Below are positions 22,337-28,630 of a stretch of DNA of 28,630 nucleotides, piece by piece. The DNA is taken from the NCBI GenBank assembly GCA_045614925.1, contig JAZLDV010000072.1:1-28630 (forward strand), read 5' to 3'. A model generated the notes under the pieces. It was given only the letters and a program-made list of their open reading frames with translations. It was not told where the DNA came from and ran no database searches. Numbering within the stretch: position 1 is the first letter of the stretch; every line of letters starts with the position of its first letter. Source of the stretch: JAZLDV01 sp045614925. GTDB taxonomy: Bacteria > Bacillota_I > Bacilli_A > Erysipelotrichales > Coprobacillaceae. A program made the translations under genes and the position numbers.

Positions 22337-23216
22337 CTATTACACCCATTAATTCTAAGATTCTGTTTAAATCTTTAGTATCTGTATATTTTAATGTGAT
22401 CGTATTTTCATCAACTTTAATTTTTGTACGATATTTTTTTCTTAATAATCCTTCTACATATACAAATTCTTTTGGTTTTTCAGCTTTTGGTTTTAATTTT
22501 TTTGCTTCATGAAGTTTAATTCCTTTAACTAAATCTTCTACAGCCCTTACTGATAATTGTTCATCAATGGCTTTTTGAGCAATTTGTAATGCTTTCTTTT
22601 CATCAATAGTAATTAAAGGTTTAATATGCCCCATTGATAAAATTCCTTCTAATACATAAGATTGTAATTTTTCATTCATTTTTAACAATCTCACTGTATT
22701 TGCGATATGTGTTCTAGATTTTCCTACACGTTTAGATAATTCTTCTTGAGTTAAATCTAATTTTTTCATCATCATTGAATAAGCTTGAGCTTCTTCAATA
22801 GGATTTAAATCTTCTCTTTGAATATTTTCAAGCAATGCAATCTCCATCATCTGCTGATCAGAGAATTCCACAATAATTGCAGGGACAGTTTCTAATCCTA
22901 CAATTCCTGCAGCACGATAACGTCTTTCTCCAGCTACAATTTCATATCCTTGAATAGATGGTTTAATAATAATCGGCTGGAAGATTCCATGTTCTTTAAT
23001 TGATTGAGCTAATTCATTTAATTTTTCCTGATCAAAATGTTTTCTAGGCTGATAAGGATTTGGTCTTATTTCTTTTAAAGCAATTTGAACTTGTGCCATT
23101 TCAGGTGCTTTTTTCTCAATGGCTTCAATCATTGATTGAAGATCACCAGCTTGAGTATCACCAAAAATTGCATCTAAGCCTCTGCTTAATTTACCTGTTT
23201 TTTTAGTTGCTGCCAT
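22326..23216 (-). CDS. parB: Chromosome-partitioning protein ParB (Spo0J)
   Basis: This CTP-dependent DNA clamp loads at parS sites and spreads to organise the origin region. The 296-residue protein has the N-terminal CTP-binding part with IRPNPYQPRKHF, EHGIFQPIIIKP and the GERRYRAA motif. A central HTH region follows (LTQEELSKRVGKSRTHIANTVRLLKM), then a C-terminal dimerisation domain. The very N-terminus, KTGKLSRGLDAIFGD, is typical of Bacillota ParB. Its start lies 14 nt inside the end of parA, with only a weak ribosome binding site, so it is likely coupled to parA translation. No sequence resembling the parS consensus (palindromic TGTTTCACGTGAAACA) was seen in the window. Confidence 0.97.
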   Translation of the reverse strand: MAATKKTGKLSRGLDAIFGDTQAGDLQSMIEAIEKKAPEMAQVQIALKEIRPNPYQPRKHFDQEKLNELAQSIKEHGIFQPIIIKPSIQGYEIVAGERRYRAAGIVGLETVPAIIVEFSDQQMMEIALLENIQREDLNPIEEAQAYSMMMKKLDLTQEELSKRVGKSRTHIANTVRLLKMNEKLQSYVLEGILSMGHIKPLITIDEKKALQIAQKAIDEQLSVRAVEDLVKGIKLHEAKKLKPKAEKPKEFVYVEGLLRKKYRTKIKVDENTITLKYTDTKDLNRILELMGVIEED

Positions 23217-23976
23217 TTCTTCTCAACACTTCCTTCGCTAATTTTCCATATGATTTAGCACCTTCAGATGCTTTATCATAATCAAAGATATTTAATCCTG
23301 CTGATGGTGCTTCAGATAATCTGATATTTCTTGGAATCACAACATCATATACTTTTTCTTTGAAATATTTTCTTACTTCTTGTGATACTTCTGTACCTAA
23401 ATTTGTACGTGAATCTAACATTGTTAATAATACACCTTCAATTGTTAATGTTTTATTAAAATGCTTTTGTGTTAATACGATTGTATTTAATAATTGTGTT
23501 AATCCTTCTAATGCATAGTATTCACATTGAACTGGAATTAATACTGTATCAGCAGCAGTTAATGCATTTGTATTTAATAGTCCTAATGCTGGTGGACAAT
23601 CAATAATAACATAATCATAATTATTTTTAATTGTTTCAATTCCTTTTTTTAATCTTTGTTCACGACCTGTTTTCACTTGTGATAATTGAATATCAGCACC
23701 TGCTAAATCAATGCTTGCAGGAATAATATCTAAACCTTCTACATTTGTATGTAATAAAACTTCTTCTGCAGTTAAATTTTCAACTAAAACATCATAAACA
23801 GTATCTTTTAATTCTGCTCTATTGACTCCGATACCTTGAGTTGCATTTGCTTGAGGATCTATATCAACTAATAGCACTTTTTTTCCTAAATAAGCTAAAG
23901 CTGCACTTAAATTCACACTCGTCGTTGTTTTACCAACGCCTCCCTTTTGATTTGTAATTGCTATAACTTTTGACAT
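23203..23976 (-). CDS. parA: Chromosome-partitioning ATPase ParA (Soj)
   Basis: This 257-residue, deviant Walker-type ATPase binds DNA and partners ParB in origin segregation and control of replication initiation. It shows ITNQKGGVGKTTTSVNLSAAL (residues 7-27, with the deviant Walker A Lys), VLLVDIDPQANAT (Walker A-prime) and VIIDCPPALGLL (Walker B). The C-terminal basic segment VIPRNIRLSEAPSAGL is typical of Soj. GAGAGGAG precedes ATG 23976. The roughly 100-nt leader upstream contains a TATAAT at 24046-24051 and a perfect 7-bp palindrome at 24017-24033 that could be an operator. The gene is cotranscribed with parB. Confidence 0.97.
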   Translation of the reverse strand: MSKVIAITNQKGGVGKTTTSVNLSAALAYLGKKVLLVDIDPQANATQGIGVNRAELKDTVYDVLVENLTAEEVLLHTNVEGLDIIPASIDLAGADIQLSQVKTGREQRLKKGIETIKNNYDYVIIDCPPALGLLNTNALTAADTVLIPVQCEYYALEGLTQLLNTIVLTQKHFNKTLTIEGVLLTMLDSRTNLGTEVSQEVRKYFKEKVYDVVIPRNIRLSEAPSAGLNIFDYDKASEGAKSYGKLAKEVLRRNGSN

Positions 23977-24016
23977 GGTCTTACTCCTCTCTTTTTACAT
24001 TTAAAGAAAATAAAAG

Positions 24017-24033
24017 ATGAACATTCTGTTCAT
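24017..24033. promoter_or_regulatory. Palindromic operator candidate in the parAB leader
   Basis: ATGAACA-TTC-TGTTCAT is a perfect 7-bp inverted repeat with a 3-bp centre. It lies between the putative -10 box TATAAT (24046-24051, minus strand) and the parA ribosome binding site, the usual place for a repressor site. It resembles the Bacillus LexA box GAAC-N4-GTTC but has 5 bp between the GAAC and GTTC halves, so a LexA site is doubtful. Confidence 0.45.
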
Positions 24034-24082
24034 TTTATATCTCACATTATAACATACTTCTTTTTAATTTTATATATAAAGT

Positions 24083-24111
24083 AAAAAACTATATCAAAAA
24101 GATATAGTTTT
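24083..24111 (-). terminator. Terminator of the dut-vanY-capA group
   Basis: AAAACTATATC and its complement (24085-24095, 24101-24111), 11 bp with a 5-nt loop, followed by about six T on the minus strand. It overlaps the stop of the CapA-like gene and precedes the parA promoter region. Confidence 0.82.
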
Positions 24112-25252
24112 ATAAATCTACATTAATATCATCTGAAATAATAGATTCAACTTTCTGTTTCATTTTTTCAGCAGAAATTGTAATCCCATTATATCCATTT
24201 AACCCATGTTTACTAGACATTTCTTCAGTATAATCTTTTAATCTATATACCGTGAAATTATCTCTTGTTCCATAAGCGTCACCTAGACTATCAATGGTAT
24301 AATGATTTGCAAGAGGTGTTAACACTACATTTTCAATTCTTAATTCATTTTCTTCTTTTACAAAATCTAATGAAATCATTGCACCTAATTGAGTTATCTC
24401 TTCCATCATACCACTTACAAAGTTTCCTAAACTATAAGCAACTAATGTTTTATTTCCTTCTTTTCCTTCAATCCACTTTACAGGCTGTAAAGTATGTGAA
24501 TGTGTCCCAATAACAACATCAGCTCCTGCATCAGCAATAATCTGTGCATATTTTTTCTGGAATGCATTTTCAGCAGTTTCATATTCATTTCCCCAATGAG
24601 CAGATACTACAACAAAATCACTGATTTCTTTAGCATTTGCTATATCTTGAGTAATTAAATCTTCATCAAATGGGTTATAAGAATAACTATGTGGAACACT
24701 ATGTCCATTTGTTAACTGATTATAAGAAAGAAATGCAATTTTAATTCCATTTTTTTCAATAACCTGAATCGTATCTCTATCTGCTTGCGACTTATATAAT
24801 CCAATATATGTCATTGGTGTTTGAGCAAATACATCAATTGAATTATTTAATCCCTTTTCACCTTTATCAAATGAATGGTTTGTTGCTCCATTTACAACAT
24901 CAAATCCTACATCTACTAAGTTTTGAGCCATTTCTGTTGGAGTATTAAAATTTGGATATCCTGAATAACCTAATTCTTTCCCACCTAATACAGTTTCCTG
25001 ATTTACAAAAGATAAATCAGCTTCTTTAATATAAGATTGGATATTTGCATAATATGAAGAAAAATCATACACTCCTTCTTTATTTGCTCTATCAATTAAT
25101 AACTGATGAATTAAGTTATCTCCTACTGCATTAAATGAAACTTTATTTATTGTCACTTCTGGCTCTTTATTTTCTTCTTTATCTTTTTGTGGTTTGTCAC
25201 CAAAACATCCTGTTAATAACAAACAAACTAATAATAATTTTAAAATTTTCAT
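24110..25252 (-). CDS. CapA/PgsA-family lipoprotein (calcineurin-like phosphoesterase fold)
   Basis: This 380-residue lipoprotein has a signal peptide ending in LLLTGC (lipid-modified Cys16), so it acts on the outer face of the membrane. After a charged linker comes the CapA metallophosphatase-like fold: SFNAVGDNLIH, DLSFVNQETVLGG, VVNGATNHSFDKG, VVVSAHWGNEYE, GADVVIGTHSHTLQP and VAYSLGNFVSG. The family is linked to poly-gamma-glutamate capsule synthesis (PgsA/CapA), but many Bacillota carry such proteins without other capsule genes, and none are seen here. AGGTG lies 5 nt before the start. It sits 8 nt after the VanY-like gene and behind dut, so it is likely cotranscribed. A role in the envelope is probable, its substrate unknown. 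Confidence 0.9.
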   Translation of the reverse strand: MKILKLLLVCLLLTGCFGDKPQKDKEENKEPEVTINKVSFNAVGDNLIHQLLIDRANKEGVYDFSSYYANIQSYIKEADLSFVNQETVLGGKELGYSGYPNFNTPTEMAQNLVDVGFDVVNGATNHSFDKGEKGLNNSIDVFAQTPMTYIGLYKSQADRDTIQVIEKNGIKIAFLSYNQLTNGHSVPHSYSYNPFDEDLITQDIANAKEISDFVVVSAHWGNEYETAENAFQKKYAQIIADAGADVVIGTHSHTLQPVKWIEGKEGNKTLVAYSLGNFVSGMMEEITQLGAMISLDFVKEENELRIENVVLTPLANHYTIDSLGDAYGTRDNFTVYRLKDYTEEMSSKHGLNGYNGITISAEKMKQKVESIISDDINVDL

Positions 25253-25260
25253 ACATTCAC

Positions 25261-26181
25261 CTAAATTTCATTATAATATTCTTCTAAAGTTAAACCACTT
25301 TCATATAATTCTGTTGCTAGTTCTACACCAACATATCTTAAATGCCATGGTTCATATCCATAATTTGTAATTGCTACTTTATCTTTTAAATATCTGATAA
25401 TAAATCCATATTTATGACCTTCCTGTGCCATAAACTTTCCTACCTCAGAATCTGCTACTGAAGCAGATAGACGATCACCTGTTGTTTTATAAGAAACATC
25501 TAATGCTAATCCTAACTGATGTTCACTTCTTCCTGGATATGCACTATAGGCAGATGCATATTCTATTCCATATACATTACACATATTTGTCCAATAACGT
25601 GTTTGTGTTTCATTTGTTCTATATCCAGAAATTGAAAAGATTGCGATATTTCTGCTTACTGCTTCATTATATAATTTTTCAAAAGCATCTGCTGCTTCTT
25701 TTCTTAATAACTGTTCACTATCACATACTTTTACTAAATCATCAGGTTGCCAACCAGAAGGAATCTGATGTGTTTTATTAACAAGTACTGTAATATCTTC
25801 AGGATCAGTTACAGTTAAAGGATCAATACTATTAGGATCATAAATACCATCATCAAACATTTTTACTCTATTAATATATAATTCTTTTTCTGCGACATTT
25901 CCTGCAGCATCTTTAATGCTATATGTAACCTTATACTCCTTTTCATTAGATGTATCTAAAGTTGTAATTACCTGATCTGTTATATCTCCATCAACATCAT
26001 CTATTGCACTTACAATATATTGATTTGTATCAATATCATCTTCTAAAGAGACATGTACTCTTTCATATTTAATTTCTAATTTAGGTGCTGTTTCATCTAC
26101 AATTTTTTCTTCAAAAACATTTTCTACTACACCACATCCTGTACATAATAATACAGTAAATAATGCGAATATAAATTTCAT
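25261..26181 (-). CDS. Lipoprotein D-alanyl-D-alanine carboxypeptidase (VanY/M15B) with an Ig-like domain
   Basis: The enzyme trims the terminal D-Ala from peptidoglycan stem peptides outside the cell. A lipobox LLCTGC gives a lipid anchor (Cys near residue 16). Residues about 30-108 form a bacterial Ig-like (DUF5011-like) domain with IDDVDGDITDQV and YSIKDAAGNVAEKELYINRV. The M15 peptidase domain (about 140-300) has the zinc motif SEHQLGLALD (S-x-H-x-x-G-x-A-x-D) and the second histidine in EPWHLRYVG. I use ATG 26181 (306 residues), with AAGGAG 7 nt upstream; ATG 26187 would sit almost on the ribosome binding site. It lies between dut and the CapA-like lipoprotein gene. No other vancomycin-resistance genes are present, so this is ordinary wall metabolism. 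Confidence 0.93.
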   Translation of the reverse strand: MKFIFALFTVLLCTGCGVVENVFEEKIVDETAPKLEIKYERVHVSLEDDIDTNQYIVSAIDDVDGDITDQVITTLDTSNEKEYKVTYSIKDAAGNVAEKELYINRVKMFDDGIYDPNSIDPLTVTDPEDITVLVNKTHQIPSGWQPDDLVKVCDSEQLLRKEAADAFEKLYNEAVSRNIAIFSISGYRTNETQTRYWTNMCNVYGIEYASAYSAYPGRSEHQLGLALDVSYKTTGDRLSASVADSEVGKFMAQEGHKYGFIIRYLKDKVAITNYGYEPWHLRYVGVELATELYESGLTLEEYYNEI

Positions 26182-26192
26182 AATCATTCTCC

Positions 26193-26702
26193 TTACTTTG
26201 TTGTACTTCCAAATCCACCATTTCTTAGTGTATCTACATCATCATCTTCTGTTACACCATAAATCATAAAAATACCTTGAGCAATACCTTGACCTGCTTT
26301 TACATCAACAACTTTTCCTTCGTTAGAATCATTTGTCATTTTAATGTAAATATGCCCTTCATTATCTGAATAAAAATAATCACTATCAATTACACCAACT
26401 GTATTATTTAATTGTAATCTGAATTTGAATCCTAATCCACTTCTTGGATAAATCATCAATACCCAGCTTTCATTCATTTCACATCTGATACCAGTAGGAA
26501 TCTTAATTGTTTCCTGTGGTTTTAAGCAAACATCAATTGGAGTATAAAAATCATATCCAGCAGAACCTTTTGTTGCACGCTTTGGCAATTGGATATTATC
26601 ATATACTTCTTTGATTAATTCTTCTGATGCTTCTTTATTATAATCTAAATAACCTTCTTTAAACTGTTCATATGATACTTTATAAAATTTTGCTTTTTCC
26701 AT
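26193..26702 (-). CDS. dut: dUTP diphosphatase
   Basis: The trimeric dUTPase hydrolyses dUTP to dUMP, keeping uracil out of DNA. The five family motifs are visible: I GSAGYDFYT (46-54), II YPRSGLGFK (85-93), III GVIDSDY (103-109), IV GQGIAQG (137-143) and V RNGGFGSTTK (160-169), the last covering the active site from a neighbouring subunit. At 169 residues it is longer than the minimal 150-residue enzyme because of a 35-residue N-terminal extension (KFYKVSYEQFKEGYLDYN) and a loop insertion after motif III. AGAAGG lies before the start. It is the first gene of the dut-vanY-capA group, an odd mix of nucleotide and wall functions. Confidence 0.95.
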   Translation of the reverse strand: MEKAKFYKVSYEQFKEGYLDYNKEASEELIKEVYDNIQLPKRATKGSAGYDFYTPIDVCLKPQETIKIPTGIRCEMNESWVLMIYPRSGLGFKFRLQLNNTVGVIDSDYFYSDNEGHIYIKMTNDSNEGKVVDVKAGQGIAQGIFMIYGVTEDDDVDTLRNGGFGSTTK

Positions 26703-26756
26703 GTTTCTACCTTCTTTCTCTATATTATTATAGACTTGTTTTTATGTATTGAAAAG

Positions 26757-26781
26757 AAAAGAGTGACTAATTCACTCTTTT
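26757..26781 (-). terminator. Terminator of the DUF2207 gene
   Basis: AAAAGAGTGA and its complement (26757-26766, 26772-26781), 10 bp with a 5-nt loop. It is followed on the minus strand by CTTTTC, a moderately T-rich tail, just downstream of the stop at 26790. Confidence 0.7.
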
Positions 26782-26789
26782 CTTAATGA

Positions 26790-28409
26790 TTAATGTATTT
26801 TTTTAGATGATTCTAAAATAGTATTAACGACTTTTGTATGATAAAAGCGTCCTTGATTATTATGATGTGCAACATCATAAGTTTCTAATTCACTATCTAT
26901 TTTGTCAAATAAATCAAACAGATATACATATACAAGATATTGGTCCCATTGTTTTTCAGATAATTGTTCTCTTTCTTGTTTATATTGAGCATTTTCTAAG
27001 AAAGTTTTTAAACCTAACATATGATAAATATTATCTTTAATTTGTTTATCATATACATATCTTTTCACATCTACATTTTTAAATAACCACTTTCCATGTA
27101 CGCTTTCTTCACATAATAATCCATTATTTTTATATTTATTTTCAACATACTGATAAACTTCATCTAACCATAAATCTATTTTTTCATAGTTTTCTAGACT
27201 CCATCTTTCAAATTCATCTTTTTCTAACAGCAAGTTAGATCCTGATGCTTCTTTTAAATAATTGAATAGATGTCTTTCTAATCCATTTTCAAAATGAATA
27301 TCATTAAAAGATATCTCATAAGAACTTTCATCTATCTTATTAAAAACTAATATATCTTTATTTATCCAATCAAACATTAATGATCCAATCAAATTATGTC
27401 TGTTTGTTTCATCTAATATATCAGTAATCATTGATAAATAATAAATATCAAATAAATGTAAGTCTAATATCTCACTATTCTTTTTAATATTTTCTTTTTG
27501 TATAGTCGTATTATCATTAAAAATATAATCTTTTAACTTTCCTTTATAACGAATATAAGAAACAAGTAATATAAGTCCAGTAACACCCATCAATGAAATA
27601 CCAGCAATAAACATCATCATAGTATATTCTTGTTTCATTAAAAAAGTATTATAGTATTCATCACTCATGTATTCTGATTTTTTATATTCACTATTTCTTT
27701 TTAAAGTTCTAATCACATCATTTATATTGACTTCACTGTGATATACATTTTCAAATAATTGATCATCAAAAGTCATAATAAAATGAACTTTTTCTCCTAA
27801 AATGATAGGTTTTGTATTTTTTATAATCACTTTATTTTCATCTATAGACATTATACCTTTAAAACCAAATCCATAAATATCACTAAGTTCTTTATCAATT
27901 GAATAAGGTAATTCAATAGTCATATTAAAATTTTCAACAGGCAAACTCATATCAGAGATTATCATTGATTTGATGCCTTGAACATCTTTATAATCTTTAA
28001 CAAAATTAGTAATAGTATAATTTAAACTATATGTACGATTTCCATAATCTCCTATTCCAAAACATAATTCAAAGTGTTCTTCATCCTGAATAATTCCACA
28101 TTTATATGATTTATAATCAAAAGATCTTTGAATATCCCATTGATTCATAGATTTGTACATATAACCTTTATCATCAACAACATAAAAATCTTTAATTTCA
28201 GATTCATAAATCTGATTCATAATTTTATAAATTTCAGTCCCATTATAAACATCAATATTCCATACTTCATTAATATGTGCATCTCCGTTATAATCTACTT
28301 TCACATGTATATCAATATTATGAACAGTATTTTCTGATGCATAAGCCAAATCTATATTAAAACATAAAATAGACAGAAATAGAGAAAATATAATTATATA
28401 CTTTTTCAT
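26790..28409 (-). CDS. DUF2207-family membrane protein, variant without Gly-rich tail
   Basis: This 539-residue protein has a signal peptide (1-25, ending near AYA-SE) and an extracellular beta-rich DUF2207 domain (about 28-225, typified by IDIHVKVDYNGDAHINEVW). A membrane segment (about 268-288, MMMFIAGISLMGVTGLILLVSYIRY) is followed by a cytoplasmic region of about 250 residues rich in Tyr, Asp, Glu and Lys. DUF2207 proteins are predicted membrane proteins of unknown function. Most members I know end in a second membrane segment and a Gly/Ser-rich tail; this one ends SSKKIH with no such tail. AGGAGG precedes the start. It follows the 5S rRNA gene and terminator by about 85 nt and has its own promoter. 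Confidence 0.82.
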   Translation of the reverse strand: MKKYIIIFSLFLSILCFNIDLAYASENTVHNIDIHVKVDYNGDAHINEVWNIDVYNGTEIYKIMNQIYESEIKDFYVVDDKGYMYKSMNQWDIQRSFDYKSYKCGIIQDEEHFELCFGIGDYGNRTYSLNYTITNFVKDYKDVQGIKSMIISDMSLPVENFNMTIELPYSIDKELSDIYGFGFKGIMSIDENKVIIKNTKPIILGEKVHFIMTFDDQLFENVYHSEVNINDVIRTLKRNSEYKKSEYMSDEYYNTFLMKQEYTMMMFIAGISLMGVTGLILLVSYIRYKGKLKDYIFNDNTTIQKENIKKNSEILDLHLFDIYYLSMITDILDETNRHNLIGSLMFDWINKDILVFNKIDESSYEISFNDIHFENGLERHLFNYLKEASGSNLLLEKDEFERWSLENYEKIDLWLDEVYQYVENKYKNNGLLCEESVHGKWLFKNVDVKRYVYDKQIKDNIYHMLGLKTFLENAQYKQEREQLSEKQWDQYLVYVYLFDLFDKIDSELETYDVAHHNNQGRFYHTKVVNTILESSKKIH

Positions 28410-28432
28410 GGAATTCCTCCTTTTCTTTCCAT

Positions 28433-28461
28433 ATTATATTGTACTCTTTAGTATTTTTCAC
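28433..28461 (-). promoter_or_regulatory. Putative promoter of the DUF2207 gene
   Basis: GTGAAA (28456-28461), a 17-bp spacer and a perfect TATAAT (28433-28438) on the minus strand, behind the rRNA terminator and about 24 nt upstream of the start at 28409. Confidence 0.55.
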
Positions 28462-28494
28462 TACAAAATTTCAATATTTTCATTTTTAAACAAG

Positions 28495-28520
28495 AAAAAA
28501 GGATATCCGAAGGGATATCC
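28495..28520 (-). terminator. Rho-independent terminator of the rRNA operon
   Basis: GGATATCC-CTTC-GGATATCC on the minus strand (28501-28508, 28513-28520), followed by six T. It is located about 5 nt behind the 5S rRNA 3' end. Confidence 0.92.
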
Positions 28521-28524
28521 GTGA

Positions 28525-28630
28525 AACTGGCAGCTTGCTATTGTTGCGATTGCTCACTATCGTCGCCGTTATGATGCTTAACTTCTGTGTTCGGTATGGG
28601 TACAGGTGTGTCCATCATGCCATCACCACC
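28525..28630 (-). rRNA. rrf: 5S ribosomal RNA (5' end cut by window edge)
   Basis: The minus strand reads GGTGGTGATGGCATGATGG and goes on through the universally conserved CCCATACCGAACACAGAAGTTAAG block, ending in GCTGCCAGTTT. Only a few 5'-terminal bases of helix I seem to be missing beyond 28630. It is the last gene of an rRNA operon entering the window on the minus strand. No tRNA gene follows it before the terminator. Confidence 0.96.

Noticed and set aside
24017..24033. LexA (SOS) box upstream of parA
   Set aside because: The GAAC and GTTC halves are 5 bp apart instead of 4, so it is listed as a palindrome of unknown binder.
25261..26181. Vancomycin resistance determinant because of the VanY-like gene
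   Set aside because: No vanRS, vanHAX or related genes are nearby; lone M15B D,D-carboxypeptidases are common wall enzymes.
1..28630. CRISPR array, insertion sequence, prophage or tRNA genes
   Set aside because: No spaced direct repeats, transposase or integrase motifs, phage genes or tRNA cloverleaf sequences were noticed on either strand.

Overview
The window is a stretch of low-GC, gene-dense chromosome from a Gram-positive bacterium (Bacillota). Evidence for this is the T-box leader of lysS, strong AGGAGG ribosome binding sites, a spoIIE gene, and the gene order spoIIE-tilS-hpt-ftsH-hslO-dusB-lysS, which matches the start region of the Bacillus chromosome. SpoIIE points to an endospore-forming lineage. 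The very AT-rich, compact style and the small-genome features suggest an Erysipelotrichia/Coprobacillaceae-like gut bacterium, but that assignment is an inference. Most genes are on the minus strand, co-oriented with an rRNA operon whose 5S gene is cut by the right edge.

Layout. (1) 1-5022, the accessory part: the C-terminal end of a ceramidase-like protein (+), then on the minus strand a MATE transporter, a large zinc-dependent phospholipase C-like protein with three PLAT-like domains and no secretion signal, and an unknown 232-residue protein that starts that operon. (2) 5118-5859: a monocistronic HD-domain hydrolase (+). (3) 5866-16679, read right to left: spoIIE, tilS, hpt, ftsH, a 30-codon membrane peptide gene, hslO, a YihY/BrkB-type membrane protein, dusB and lysS. 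lysS has its own consensus promoter and a lysine T-box. (4) 16758-20291: prfA-prmC-GNAT acetyltransferase, then a small anchored coiled-coil protein overlapping an anchored polysaccharide deacetylase. (5) 20376-22320: a HAD hydrolase (+), a DegV fatty-acid-binding protein (-) and a DUF4298 protein (+). (6) 22326-26702: parA-parB, and dut-vanY-capA, the last two being lipoproteins. (7) 26790-28630: a DUF2207 membrane protein and the end of the rRNA operon.

How the genes relate. Translation and RNA modification (lysS, dusB, tilS, prfA, prmC, 5S), protein quality control (ftsH, hslO), nucleotide salvage and hygiene (hpt, dut, HD and HAD hydrolases), envelope work (deacetylase, VanY peptidase, CapA protein), and chromosome segregation and sporulation (parAB, spoIIE) make up a core housekeeping block. 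The left 5 kb is the part most likely to vary between strains. The points most worth a second look are the structured, C-rich-loop element at 8824-8932, the unsecreted PLC-PLAT operon near a ceramidase homologue, the short peptide gene between ftsH and hslO, and a spoIIE promoter with a 21-bp spacer and a Spo0A-box-like site. Genes are so tightly packed that stop codons usually lie inside terminator stems, and some promoters lie inside terminators.
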